A stretch of 64,000 nt of DNA. Origin: Enoplolaimus lenunculus (Eukaryota; Nematoda; Enoplea; Enoplida; Thoracostomopsidae). The position numbers were made by a program, and so were the translations under genes. The stretch's first letter is position 1. Each line of letters starts with the position of its first letter. The notes beneath the pieces are model-generated. The model was not told the DNA's origin. It ran no database searches and saw only the letters and a list, made by a program, of their open reading frames with translations. Positions 1-10,356 of the stretch are shown one piece after another. The stretch lies in contig JASANG010001741.1 of assembly GCA_030248215.1 (NCBI GenBank), positions 62,001 to 126,000 on the forward strand. The letters are read 5' to 3'.

Positions 1-420
1 ATATGCCTAAGGGTCATGGTACAACCACAGGTCTGCCTATGGCTAAAGCTTTAATCACAATCAATTTTTGACGGAGGGGGGTGGTGTAGGCCTCCAACAC
101 CCCCTAGATTCGCTAGTGGTTAACTGTATATAATTCCATAAAGACTAATTCATCTGCCGTCAACTAACAAATGTCAACTTGCATTGAATACCGAGTGTGG
201 CACATAATAAAGGATTCCCCGAATATCTACTTACCTTGTCTAATTATGTATATGTGTATATTTGTATATATATAATTTGTACTCCCCCGGTCTTATTATA
301 CATAATTTGTCGGCACTTCCCATACTTTTGTGCTTTTCAAACGTTTTTCTGCAAACTCGCTACAATGATTTATATTTCTTTCTTTAACCTTTTTATGTAT
401 ATTTTATCAACTTTGCTTAG

Positions 421-538
421 ATTATAATTGGTGAAGTTATGTTTTGGCTGTTTTCGACAAAACCTCGCAAAACCGTTTACGGCAACTGCTACTCGTGCAA
501 GCTACCGTTGATTGTGCGACGAATGTGCAGATTTATAG
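421..538 (+). CDS. PLPPR-like: PLPPR-like exon a: end of a helix plus basic loop
   Basis: Follows a CTTTGCTTAG acceptor and ends before GT at 539. It is read in phase 0 and leaves one base. It encodes IIIGEVMFWLF (helix end, aligning with IIVGE of vertebrate PLPPRs), then a basic loop ending LIVRRMCRFI, the counterpart of PLVRRTVRF. The preceding coding exon was not found in positions 1-420. Confidence 0.82.
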
Positions 539-3500
539 GTAGAAATACTGAATTAACCAGGCCAATGCGTAAAAAGCCTAAGCCTAAGCGTAGGAATGAG
601 CATATACCTAAACCTAAGTAAAAAATCAGTGTGAAGCTCAAGCTTACTCTATTGCAGTCCCACAGAAAAACGTTCCGCCGCTCATCTTTGATGTAGACCA
701 TTAAAGCTGACGCATGCATATAAAATGATCCGAAAGAATAGCCGAAGCGTAAGCATAAGCCTAAGCCTAAGCGTAAGAATGAGCATATACCTAAACATAA
801 GCAAAAAATCAGTTTAAAGCTTATAAAGCTTACTCTATTGCAGTCCCACAAAACAAACGTTCCGCCGCTGATCTTTGATGTGGACTATTAACGCTTACGC
901 ATGCATATAAATAAGATCCAGCCATTGTTAATTTAAAAGTCGTAACTTGTAATGATTATTGCGAAGGATTTGTCAAAATATAAAAATAAAATTCAAGTTT
1001 AAGATTTTTATTTTTTAACTTTAATTTCAGGAGTTTTCATGTTCGGTGCGCTCATCGTTTGCATATTTATCGACTCGATCAAGCTGATCACCGGATTTCA
1101 ACGGCCTTACTTCCTCAGCCTGTGTAAAGTAAACTTGAACTTTACTTCGCCTTTAACGAGTGCATTTGGTAGTTGCTGGTATTAAACAAACCAATACATT
1201 TTCATAAATTACTGATAGGACTGCGATATATCTGTTCTACTCGGGCCAGTAGCCAAGGGGGGCTAGAAGGTGGGCTTAGTCTGCTCCTGGAAACTTTCTG
1301 CCCCCAGAAAAATTTCCAACTTTGCTTGTAAGTCAACGAAAATCTTTGCAAGTCCTTCCTGAAAAGTTTTCAACTTTTCCTAGCAAATTGAGCTGGCTAC
1401 GAGCTTCGCTCTACGCAGTTGAGTATGAAATTTGAAGTTAATTTTAATATAACATGCGTTGTATTGAAATTTTTTCAATTATTACGAACGTGCGGGAAAT
1501 ATGTGATCCCAATCCGCAACGCTTACAGCTGGAAACTGTAATTTTAAGGTAAATTCAAGCTACTGCCGACTTCCAGCTAACACGATCACTGCTTATAATC
1601 CAATACAAAATCCACGGATCGCGTGTAAACATCCGGTCGACCGAGAATTACGCACCGCTTGGTAGGTATGCGGGCCCGTTGCCAAGGAGGTACCGGGGAG
1701 GGCACAGCCCCCCCTAAAAAATTTTAGCACACCCCTAGTAGATTTTCAACCTTGCTTGTAAGTCATGGAAAACTCTTAAATGCCTCTCTTGAATCATTTT
1801 TGGCCCTCCTAGCATGCTGAGCTGGCTACGGGCGTGTAGATTAATTTCCAATGCCTTATCACTGACATTTTTTATAAATTAGAAATATAATATACAGCAC
1901 AATTTTAGCGTTTATAACTTCGGCCAATGTAAAGAACAGGGACTGAACAGTATTATAAGCATATTCCTAAAGCCTAAGCCTAAGCCTTAGCGTAAGAATG
2001 AGCATATTCCTAAGCCTAAACCTATGCCTGAGCCTAAGCCCAAGCAAAAAATTTAGTGTAAAGCTTAACCTTACCCTATTGTGGTCCTACAGAAAAACGT
2101 TCCGCCCCTGATCTTTACATGGGCCATAACTTGCCTAAATTTTCATAGCAGTCCTACATTTACATGGTTGAAATACTGTTTTGTCTATAATTTAACCTAA
2201 GTATTTTAGCAGAATTGAAGAATTTATGGTTTAGAATCAATCAGTCTTTTCAACCTTTAGGTCAATGTATAGATCAAAACTGCAACAGTAGTATAAACAT
2301 ATTTCCAAGCCTTAGCCTATTAAAGTCAAAGCGTAACGATAAGCCTATACCTAATCGTTATCCTAAGCCTAAGCCTATGCGTAATTAGAAGACTACATCT
2401 AAGCCTAAACCTAGGAAAACAAATTTATTCTAAATCTTCATCTTTACTCTAATGCAGTCCAGAGGAAAAACGACCCGCCTCTGATATATACAAGAGCGAA
2501 AACTTCGAACGCGATATATATGAATATATAATATGCATACCTATTTATCCATAGTGATTGTGGTATTGGGTTTAAGGTTGACGTTTCCGTCGTTGTACGC
2601 CGGACTTTCGTCGTTTTCTGCAATATTTACTTCGGTAAGTCAAATATGTTTTTAATTTTAAGGCTTTAATATTCGGTCCGTCATATTATCCGTACTGGAA
2701 AATGCACGTCACAACTTAAAACCTTCCACTTAAATCATAATATCTTAACTTAACACAAACTCTTTAGAATATTAATCTTAAAAAAATCTGAACAACATCC
2801 TACACTGTAAATTCCAGCGAGTTGTTTTTAACTCAAAATGAGTTGAATCACTCAGTCTGAGTTAGTACTATGAGAATTCACAATTCTGAGTTGATTCAAC
2901 TCATTCTGAGTTGATTCAACTCATTCTGATTTAATTAATGAACTCCAACGGAGTTAACTCAACTCACTTTAAGAATCAACTCAACTCAGGGTGAGCTTAA
3001 GTTTACTGTTATTAACTCAGAAATAACTAACTTTCCGTCTGAGTTGATTAATTAACTCATTCGAATTAACAGTGTATACGTTGAACAGATCTGGTGGAAC
3101 ACTGCCCAAAATACGTGTGTGAGGCGTTGCAGCGGTAACAGTATGTTTGAACATTTAAAAACTGTCAATGCTATACTTTAAAGACACTCTTTATCATCGG
3201 CGTATTCACCGACTTGAGTGTTTTTCAGTAATGTGATCTCAGCTTACCTGTTGTTTGGTCCAGGTTAACCCTAAGGGCCAACCCACTAAGCCTAAGCCTA
3301 AAAACCTAAATATACCACCTAATCCCAATTCTAATCCAACACCTCACAGCCTCAAGGTCCGTCGTCTCTATGTGTCCCAGTGGTAGGTCCCTATAATTAA
3401 GCATGAGTCAAACTTTTCGGTTTCGTTTAAAGCCAAACGGTATCACTTCGAAGTTTTATATTTCAGCTCTACATATTCTACATGATCCGCTACCGAGGCG

Positions 3501-6500
3501 CGGTCCTTTTGAGGCCTTTTTTAATTGCCGGCCTCTTAGGAATGTGTCTGGTTGCAAGTTTTAGTCGAATTCAAGGCTACAAAAATCACTGGATTGACAT
3601 TTGGATCGGCTGGCTGATTGGTGTTATTTGGGCTTGGATACTGGTAAGTAGACATCGTTACTTGTTGAATTATTGAGGTGATGGTCTAAGGTGCGTGAAA
3701 CGGTAGGTGCAGCTGGATCCCTCTTGCGTTTTTAGGCCCATGCGCAGATATCAGAAGCGGAACGTTTTACTGTGTGACTGCAATAGAGTAGGCTTGAGCT
3801 TTAGGCTTATTTTTTGCTTAGGCATAGGTTTAGATACAACCTTGTTTTTAAGCGTAGGCTAAGGGTTAGGCTTTGAAATATGCTTATACTACTGTTACGG
3901 CCCTGTTCTATACATTGGTCGGGTTTTAAAACAATTTATTGTACATAGGTCTGAGTGGAAAATTCAAAACTACACAGATAGTTGTGTTTTTCATAAACAA
4001 ATTCGCAAAATTTCATTACCCGCTACCCGCGTTTACCCGCGCAAAATTCCTGGTACTCGCGGACAGCGTGCAAGGTCTGTGTGGAACCGCACGGATAAAA
4101 TAGGACCAACTCGGGCTCTAAACCAAATAGTGAGCATATGCCTATGTGCGAATACAAGTATAGGCTTAAGATGAGGATCAAGACCTACTCTATTATGTTC
4201 GAGACCTGTTCTACCTGTGGACGCTGGGGGCCGTTAGACGATCCAGAATGTCCGCTGTAAATTGTCAAAATTGTAAACAAGTTGCAGTGTTTGAACGTAC
4301 GACGCTTTCAAGAAGTTTATAAATTAGTTGAAAAACAAGAAATTATCGAAGAACCAGCGTTAATCTCACCGTTTTGGTCGTGGTTCCGGCTGCCACGAAT
4401 TCAAACCAGACCTAAAGACGACACGTACAGGTACGAAGTTGAAATTTACTGCAATGGATATACTGTAAATTTCAGTGAGTTGATTTTGACTGAGAGTGAG
4501 TTGAATCACTCCGTCTGAGTTAGGACTATCTCAATTCACAATTTTGAGTTGATTCAATTCAGTCTGAGTTAATTAATCAACTCAGCCAGAGTGAACGTAA
4601 CTAAGAGTGAGAATCAACTCATCTCAGAGTGAGTCAATGTTCACTGATATTACTTCAGAAATAACCAACTCGCTGGCTGAATCGATTAATCAACTCATCG
4701 GAATTTACAGACACTGTTAATTCCAATGACTTGATTAATTAACTCAGAGGGAGAATTAGTTATTTCTTGTCATTTCTGAGTTTTAATAACAGTAAATAAT
4801 AACTCAGTCTGAGTGCTTGTTTAATTCTGGGTGAGTTGATTAATTAACTCAGAAGGAGTTCAGTCAATTCCGAATTCTGATTTTTGAAAGACCTAATTCA
4901 GAGCTCAGGATTCTGATTGGATTCAACTCGCTGGAATTTGCAGTAATATGCAATGCCTGTCAACTGGCGTTTATTAAGTTTTGAGGGCTCATATAAAGAT
5001 CAGGGGCGGAAAGTTTTACTGCGGGAGTGTAATACAGTAACCTTAAGCTTTAGACTAATTTCGTTGCGTAGACTTAGGCTTGCGCTTAGGTATAAAACCA
5101 TTCTTACGCTTAGACTTAGGCTTTAGAAATATGCTTATACTACCGTTACGGCAGGTGCAACATTTCAAATTCTTTGAGTGTTTTTAAATAATGTTAGCCA
5201 GCGTATAAAACAGGTTCGTAACAGTAGTATGAGCATATTCTTAAGCCTAAGCTTACGCGTAAGAATGAGCTTATACGTAAGCCTCAAATTAGTCTCAATA
5301 TTAAGCTTACTCCAATGCACTCCTGTAGAAAAAACGTTCCGCCCCCAATTTTCACAAGGACCAAATTAATTGCACTATATTTTAATACATTGCCATAAAA
5401 TACAACAATTGCTTCTACTTAAAAAACGTGCGTTATTATATTTATCAAACGTAAGTCAACATCGCCGCAACGAAGCCATGGAGTTAGTCTTGTTAATAAT
5501 AGCTGTTACTTTCTATAGATCCATAGTCTTTCTCAATAATTTATAACTTAATTAGATAAGCGTAAGATTGCACCGTAGCAGACGTGCTGTAGTGACCCGA
5601 ATAAGAGGGGGTGGCTGATATTTATTTGGCCTCTCCAGAGGGCACCCCATCTTGGTATTCGGTTACGGACTGTTATTTATTTTAATCCAAGCTCCGCCGT
5701 CCTTCATTACTAATATATGTCCGGTACGGCAACTATCCGTTGAATTAAACGTTTATTTGTCTTGTATCAAAAGCTTGAGCGATAATGCAAGGTTGTGCTT
5801 TAAGAATTATTTTCAAAAGTTAAGCACGCTTTAAGGTTTCAAACTCAAATTATTATTTGGTGAAGGAGTCATTTATGCTCTGAAATTAGGGTTAATTGAC
5901 ATTTATGGGCTCTAATTACGGTTTAAGGACACTTATCAGGGATACGGACTCCAATTGATTGGGACTCCAAATGGGGACCCCCCTCATATTACCCCTCCCC
6001 CTGTTATTCGGGTCAATCCAGTATGCTTCATTGTAAAACTGTAAATAGTGTACAATTTTGTAATGTTTTTTTTCAAATTGACTCGCACGCATGCAAGCTG
6101 CGCGTATGCAAAAATCTTTACCTGAAAATGTAACCTTCTGAACTCAAATTCTGGTTACATACAACTACAAATCTCTATAATATAGCTGGAACGCCGCACA
6201 AAACGTCTTTTGTGCACTTTTCTAGCTGATTTTATATAGGTGTGCAAATTAGATGCATTACGAAAGCATTGGCCAATGTAAAGAGCAGTGTCAGAACAGT
6301 GGTATAAGCATATTCCTAAGCATAAGCCTAAGCCTAAACCGAAGCTTTAGAATGAGCATATTCCTAAGCGTAAACCGAAGCGTAAGAATGAGCATATTCC
6401 TAAGACTAAGACTAAGCCTAAGACATAGCCAAGCAAAGGAATTAGTCTAGAGCTTAAGCTTACTCTATAGCAGTCCACAGAAAAACGTTCGGTCCCTGAT

Positions 6501-6899
6501 CTTTACATGGACCAAAGTATTTAAGATAGTTCTTAATAGAAGATTAACAAATTTTGTGTACATTTACAAGGAGATTTTTAGCTGAGTTGCGACATTTCCG
6601 GCCTAGCTTGTTGGTGTCAGTTACAAGTATTGCAACCACGTTGACTAGTAGTCCTTATTTGTGACTTGCCTCTATTTTTCAGTGTTTACACAAAATCATC
6701 AACTCCTCCAGCTACTCCGGCTGGAGCAAGAGCTCGAGATGCGAGCAAAACTTACGAAATTACAACTACTACAGAATCATTTCAACGAACCATCGGTCCT
6801 CCTGGTAGTCAAGCGCTTTTGCAAGATGCCGGATATTGTGGACCGACACGGTTTGGAAGTAACGACAGTCAACCAGGAGAACGTCGGACGGAATACTGA
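421..6899 (+). CDS. PLPPR-like: Phospholipid phosphatase-related (PLPPR-like) gene, last six coding exons
   Basis: Exons 421-538, 1031-1168, 2555-2634, 3467-3643, 4288-4430 and 6683-6899 join in compatible phases (0-1, 1-1, 1-0, 0-0, 0-2, 2-stop) into 290 residues. The protein matches my memory of the LPP/PLPPR branch of the PAP2 superfamily: the end of a transmembrane helix (IIIGEV), RRMCRFIGVFMFG, KLITGFQRPYFLSLC (C1, K-x6-RP), TFPSLYAGLSSFSAIF (C2 position), SRIQGYKNHWID (C3 position), then a last helix and a Ser/Thr-rich cytoplasmic tail. Family members are six-helix plasma-membrane proteins. PLPPs dephosphorylate lipid phosphates such as LPA, while PLPPRs are considered catalytically inactive. 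Here C2 reads AGL instead of SGH and C3 has Asn for the nucleophilic His, as in vertebrate PLPPRs, so it is probably inactive. C1 and the C3 Ser-Arg are kept. The N-terminal exons with the first helices lie left of position 1. It is convergent with the large minus-strand gene. Confidence 0.85.
560..915 (+). mobile_element. CCTAAG MITE, 3' half present twice in tandem
   Basis: Two units (about 565-705 and 745-905) each hold degenerate CCTAAG hexamers, CTTACTCTATTGCAGTCCCA and AACGTTCCGCCGCT, the right half of the CCTAAG family. Both end in a similar GCTTACGCATGCATATA, so the half element and its flank were duplicated together. In the first visible PLPPR-like intron. Confidence 0.7.
1031..1168 (+). 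CDS. PLPPR-like: PLPPR-like exon b: transmembrane helix and C1 motif
   Basis: Acceptor TTTAATTTCAG ends at 1030. Encodes GVFMFGALIVCIFIDSIKLI followed by TGFQRPYFLSLCK. This is a hydrophobic helix followed by an intact K-x6-RP motif (K-LITGFQ-RP). The donor at 1169 (GGTAGTTG) is chosen because it is the only near one that gives the one-base phase required by the next exon. A GT at 1129 after CK would break phase. Confidence 0.8.
1243..1406 (+). mobile_element. GTAGCCAAGG-type MITE copy
   Basis: Begins GGGCCAGTAGCCAAGG and ends TGAGCTGGCTACGAG, imperfect inverted ends. The interior has CAACTTTGCTTGTAAGTCAACG, shared with 1670-1833, 19283-19449, 34724-34888 and 44939-45035. Confidence 0.65.
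1670..1833 (+). mobile_element. GTAGCCAAGG-type MITE copy
   Basis: Starts GGGCCCGTTGCCAAGGAGG and ends CTGAGCTGGCTACGGGC. Same interior (CAACCTTGCTTGTAAGTCA) as the copy 260 bases upstream. Confidence 0.65.
1922..2126 (+). mobile_element. CCTAAG MITE, near-complete copy
   Basis: Starts GGCCAATGTAAAGAACAGGG and ends TGATCTTTACATGGGCCA, so the two ends are inverted repeats. The interior is CATATTCCTAAGCCTAAGCC-like, then CTTACCCTATTGTGGTCC. Reference-quality copy for defining the family. Confidence 0.8.
2261..2500 (+). mobile_element. CCTAAG MITE, diverged copy
   Basis: Starts GGTCAATGTATAGATCAAAA, contains AGTAGTATAAACATATTTCC, several CCTAAG hexamers and AACGACCCGCCTCTGAT. The right end is degraded. 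Confidence 0.65.
2555..2634 (+). CDS. PLPPR-like: PLPPR-like exon c: C2 region
   Basis: Acceptor TTTATCCATAG ends at 2554 and donor GTAAGT starts at 2635. Encodes IVVLGLRLTFPSLYAGLSSF then SAIFTS. It aligns with the LPP motif SFYSGHSSFSMY. Here the SGH is AGL, so the C2 histidine is absent. A downstream alternative acceptor (TTTAAG ending at 2576) is less consistent with the family alignment. Confidence 0.82.
2803..3074. mobile_element. CACTGTAAATTCC palindromic MITE
   Basis: Ends CACTGTAAATTCCAGCGAGT and TTCGAATTAACAGTG; the inside is repeated GAGTTGATT/AACTCA inverted segments. Flanked by TA on both sides, compatible with a TA target duplication. Between PLPPR-like exons c and d. Confidence 0.75.
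3467..3643 (+). CDS. PLPPR-like: PLPPR-like exon d: two helices and C3 region
   Basis: Acceptor TATATTTCAG and donor GTAAGT. 59 codons, phase 0-0. Two hydrophobic stretches (LLRPFLIAGLLGMCLVASF and IWIGWLIGVIWAWIL) flank SRIQGYKNHWID. LPP enzymes have SR-x5-H-x3-D. The first histidine is Asn here, exactly as in vertebrate PLPPRs (NHWSD), while Ser, Arg and the final Asp remain. Confidence 0.88.
3739..3920 (-). mobile_element. CCTAAG MITE, reverse copy
   Basis: Reads GATATCAGAAGCGGAACGTT on the left and ACGGCCCTGTTCTATACATT on the right, the inverse of the standard orientation, with TTAGG-type hexamers between. In the intron after exon d. Confidence 0.65.
4288..4430 (+). CDS. PLPPR-like: PLPPR-like exon e: start of cytoplasmic tail
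   Basis: 47 codons plus two bases, ending before GT at 4431. Encodes CLNVRRFQEVYKL and ends RPKDDTY. It is charged and has no helix, as expected after the last membrane segment. Phase joins both neighbours exactly. The start could also be 4282 (acceptor AACAAG); both keep frame. Two CACTG-ended MITEs begin 32 bases after the donor. Confidence 0.7.
4462..4710. mobile_element. CACTGTAAATTCC palindromic MITE
   Basis: Runs from ACTGTAAATTTCAGTGAGTT to ATCGGAATTTACAG. It lies 31 bases downstream of the exon e donor and directly adjoins a second copy. Confidence 0.7.
4712..4944. mobile_element. CACTGTAAATTCC palindromic MITE, adjacent second copy
   Basis: Runs from CACTGTTAATTCCAATGACT to CGCTGGAATTTGCAGT. 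Head-to-tail neighbour of 4462-4710, with about one base between the two. Confidence 0.7.
4988..5155 (-). mobile_element. CCTAAG MITE, reverse copy
   Basis: Left end CATATAAAGATCAGGGGCGG, right part CTTATACTACCGTTACGGC, with TTAGGCTT-type interior. Confidence 0.65.
5191..5365 (+). mobile_element. CCTAAG MITE, forward copy
   Basis: AGCCAGCGTATAAAACAGGT at the left, GTTCCGCCCCCAATTTTCAC at the right, CCTAAG hexamers between. With 4988-5155 it forms a tail-to-tail pair. Confidence 0.65.
5585..6020. mobile_element. MITE with TGACCCGAATAAGAGGGG ends, copy 1
   Basis: Starts GTGACCCGAATAAGAGGGGG and ends CTGTTATTCGGGTCAATCCA (inverted). It is related over its length to 42351-42796, including TTATTTGGCCTCTCCAGAGG and the CTTGAGCGATAATGCAAGGT interior. 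The open frame at 5652-5834 lies inside and is not supported as a gene. Confidence 0.7.
6270..6514 (+). mobile_element. CCTAAG MITE, forward copy
   Basis: GGCCAATGTAAAGAGCAGTG to TGATCTTTACATGGACCA, with CCTAAG hexamers and two ATGAGCATATTCCTAAG internal repeats. It lies in the last PLPPR-like intron. Confidence 0.75.
6683..6899 (+). CDS. PLPPR-like: PLPPR-like terminal exon: Ser/Thr-rich tail
   Basis: Acceptor CTCTATTTTTCAG. The two bases carried from exon e set the frame: SVYTKSSTPPATPAGARA, then a Thr-rich TYEITTTTESF, ending GERRTEY and TGA at 6897-6899. An overlapping frame is open for 110 codons, but its phase does not fit. A possible AATAAA poly(A) signal lies at 7383-7388. Confidence 0.72.
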
Positions 6900-6991
6900 A
6901 CAAATTACTACTGTGTATATGTCATGCCTTGAACATTTAAAAATTGTGCCAAAGACACAAAACAATTTTGCCGACTTTGAAAGTTCAGTCT

Positions 6992-7128
6992 AAAGATCAG
7001 GAGCGGAACGTGTTTTCTGTAGCTCTGGAATAGACTAATCTTACGCTTTAGTCAATTTTTTGCTTCGGTTTAGGCTTAGGCTTGTGAATATGCTTTATAC
7101 TAGTGTTCCACCCGTACTATACATTGTC
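6992..7128 (-). mobile_element. CCTAAG MITE, reverse, shortened copy
   Basis: TAAAGATCAGGAGCGGAACG on the left and CCCGTACTATACATTGTC on the right. It begins right at the end of the PLPPR-like 3' region. Confidence 0.6.
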
Positions 7129-7382
7129 TTAAAGTTTTGACTTTTTGACAACCAAAAATGCAAAAATCAAATTTCTATTTCGAATATCCAAAATATATAA
7201 TTGTTCATATAATTCATGCTGTAACCGCGTTTTGACTTTAAAAGCGTTAAGAACGATACTGTTTACAATGCATAAAACGTTTAAAATAGTGTTTTATTTT
7301 TGACACGATTCCTATTTCCCGAGCTTGCCACTCTGACCTGTACAAAACATTAATTTTGTGAGTCAGAACAACCTAAACCAAA

Positions 7383-7388
7383 AATAAA
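7383..7388 (+). promoter_or_regulatory. Candidate poly(A) signal of the PLPPR-like gene
   Basis: AATAAA lies 484 bases after the PLPPR-like stop codon, beyond a reverse CCTAAG MITE at 6992-7128. Many AATAAA hexamers occur by chance in this AT-rich DNA, so this is only the first sensible candidate. Confidence 0.3.
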
Positions 7389-7519
7389 CGTTCCGCCAAT
7401 ATACAACAACAAAAATATTAATATATCTTTGTAACCTCTACTTTAAGATTCAGTTTACAGTTGTCGTTCTGGTTACCCTATAATGGATCTTCATTTCCAG
7501 CGGCCCCATCGCCAATCTG

Positions 7520-7834
7520 CACTGTAAATTCCAATGAGTTGATTAATTACCTCAGAGGGAGAATTAGCTATTTCTGGTTATTTCTGAGTTAATAACAGTA
7601 AATAATAACTCAGTCTGAGAGCTGGTTTATTTCTTGACGAGTTGATTAATTAACACAGAATGAGTTCAGTCGCTTCAGAAACCTGAGTTCTGAAAAACCT
7701 AATTTAGAGCTCAGGCTTCTGAGTATATAAATTCAAAAAAATATTTTTTAGAAAAAATTTAAAAATTTTTTTTTGAGTAATTTTTTAAAAGAACTCACTC
7801 TGAGTTAAAATCAACTCACTGGAATTTACAATGT
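7520..7834. mobile_element. CACTGTAAATTCC palindromic MITE
   Basis: Ends CACTGTAAATTCCAATGAGT and CACTGGAATTTACAATGTG. An A/T-rich stretch of about 60 bases (7736-7790) lies inside. Confidence 0.7.
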
Positions 7835-8304
7835 GGTCCAAATAAATGCTTAGAAATCCAGATACTTATGAAATGACGCTCTGCTTTTTTAACTCAACGC
7901 TTTTGCCAGTAAACTTGATATTTTATTTTGAACCTCAATCGATTTTATACGGTAAATAGGTTGATATTGGTTTTCTGGTTCATTTTAGATAAATGGGTCT
8001 ACCCTGTCGAAAACAAGACGACTGTGGGACTTAGTGTCTAGGAGACTTATATTTAGGATTAGCATTAGGATTATGTTTAGGCTTTGGCTTTAGTTTGACG
8101 CTTAGGTTACTTTGTCTACAGTTACAGCATCAAAAGTATTATAATTGGCTGTCGTTTCTGTTACTATCAATTTTTGAAAAACTCTTGACAGCATTACAAT
8201 GCGTTCCGCGCCATAAGATTAAACGGACCAAAAGTTACATTCATTCATTACTGAATAATTGTTTTGCAATCTGTTGCCTTCGTAACAAGAGTCGGTATGT
8301 CACG

Positions 8305-8797
8305 TTATACTGAGGGACATTTATGCGAATATCATATTCCAAAATTACAACGAATATCATATGATATTCAGCGGGACAGTGTAATTTTCGGGTGCTAATA
8401 AATTAATGGAAAGTCGAATGACACAAACACAGCTGTGCTTGAAATACCAAATACTCGTCTGCAAATTTAATTCCGACACAAGACTGCTTAGAAAAGTGTT
8501 ATAATTCAAAAATTCCATTTTCAAATTTTAGTATCATATGATATTCAACAGGACAATTTTGGTATGTTAATACCTAAAGTATGCAGACATTTGAAAATAT
8601 ATCATATGCTATTCGTGAGAATACGTCGAATCATATGATATTGAAGGACAAAAGGTGACCTACACACGATGATAGCAGACAAATACGAATTTTTGAATAT
8701 GATATAGAGACTATTAGCAGACAAAATGTTACCCAATAGGCTAATAGAGACAAAATGCGTCCCAAGCTGCCCCGCTTATAATGTTAACCCTGCATAA
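8305..8797. mobile_element. ATATCATATGATAT MITE, probable copy
   Basis: Several AATATCATATGATATT palindromes and a right end TATAATGTTAACCCTGCATAAGG matching the ends at 11041 and 38277. The left border is unclear. Confidence 0.5.
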
Positions 8798-8975
8798 GGC
8801 CAATGTATAGAACAGGGCCGTAACATAAGCATGTTCCTAAGTTTAAGCGAAAGTCAAAAACAAAACAAGCGTAGAAAGAGCTTACACAAGCCTAAGCAAA
8901 AAACTATTCTAAAGGTTAAGCTTACTCAATTTCAGTCCCGCAGAAAAATGGTCGGTCCCTGATCTTCCACAAGGT
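8798..8975 (+). mobile_element. CCTAAG MITE abutting an ATATCAT element
   Basis: GGCCAATGTATAGAACAGGG starts immediately after the CCCTGCATAA end of the neighbouring element. It ends TCGGTCCCTGATCTTCCAC. Confidence 0.65.
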
Positions 8976-9225
8976 CGCTAAACTCGAAACAAGTAAACTT
9001 TTTTAAATTTAATTTTATTAAATAATGACTGGGTTGCAGAAACACGACATAGTCGATAAATCGGATCAAAGCTATAAATCTTAAACTAAATTGATAGCTT
9101 GAATTAAATATCAAACTTTAAGCCATGTTTCTGATCCACAAGTTATCACATATATTTCACAAAATATTAACCTACGTTACAATAATACATTATGTAAAGG
9201 CAAGAATCATTATATGACAGACAAC

Positions 9226-9383
9226 AAAACAATAATGAATCAATATTGCGGATAATAGTTTCCGGACAACGAATTTTTGAACACGATATGGGTTCTACAA
9301 GCAGATAAAGTGTTATCCAATAGTCTAAATGGGACAAAATGTGTCCGAAGCTGCCCCCGGTTATAACGTGAACTCCGTATAAG
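9226..9383. mobile_element. ATATCATATGATAT MITE fragment
   Basis: Contains GACAAAATGTGTCCGAAGCTGCC and GGTTATAACGTGAACTCCG, the right end shared with 10976-11041 and 38220-38277. Confidence 0.5.
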
Positions 9384-9915
9384 ATGTGACATATAATAAT
9401 CATTTTGCGTTTGGATTCTCGTTCGCTTCGCTTTTTGCAAGAAACAACGATGCCAAATCGGGTTGGCGTTCATGAGTGACCCAGTCAAATTCATCATAAA
9501 CATGGTATTTTCTTAAAGATTATCTTTAATTTTTTCAAAACTAACAATAAGCAAAGCACAAAACGTGTGATAATTGTATTTTTGCACAGAATGTACCCAG
9601 TTGCATACCATTCGTCTAAAAGTGATCATCTGCTCTTGATAAGGCTGATTTATCTTTACTTCAATACAAATCTTGTCTGCTATTGGTGTTTGCGAGCGTC
9701 AAGATTATATTGCTAAATTAAGATGCTTAGGAATATGTTTATAATACTGTTCCGCCCATGTTCTTTTACATTGGCCAGATCAAGCAACAATCGTACAAAA
9801 GATGCGAATACAAATACAATCAGAAACTAAAAACATATATTTGGTTCAGTTCAAAGCTACAACATATTAACAAATCACAATATGTCACGACAGTCACCCA
9901 AATGCATCACCGTGG

Positions 9916-10106
9916 CTCATGTAAAGATCAGGGGCGGAACGTTTTTCGGTGTGACAGCAATAGAGTAAGCTTAAGCGTTAGAATAACTTTTTTTCCTTTG
10001 GTTTAGGCATAGGTTAAACTCATTCTTACGCTAAGGCTTAGGATTTAGGTGGTTTGATAAAATGCTTATATTGCTGTTACGGTCCTGTTCTATACATATT
10101 GGCCAT
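9916..10106 (-). mobile_element. CCTAAG MITE, reverse copy
   Basis: CATGTAAAGATCAGGGGCGG to CTGTTCTATACATATTGGCC, with TTAGGC-like interior. A partial family end (TGTTCTTTTACATTGGCC) also occurs near 9755-9778. Confidence 0.7.
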
Positions 10107-10356
10107 CACCGCTAAGAGTTGTTTAAAACGATGCCCATATTCTCAAATGCGTCCAGCACCTTTAACCATCTGATAAAACCTTGTAAGTTTGAAACCTGGT
10201 GAATAAATGCTTTAAATTTTAGCCTATTTTTCGCATCTGACCAATCATAATTCGTAGCAGAAATTGTGATCTATAGTTGCATATTTGAAAACCTAGTACT
10301 TTATACTGGCATTTGATCTTATACTCAGCTGATGCTTGCTTGAAATAGATTCGGTC

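Noticed and set aside
197-427. Frame containing PPVLLY, reminiscent of a PLPPR upstream helix
   Set aside because: Only six residues agree; the following residues and splice borders do not. Treated as coincidence.
6661-6993. 110-codon frame over the PLPPR-like last exon
   Set aside because: The frame carried over from exon e is the +2-base one ending at 6899; this frame needs a different phase.
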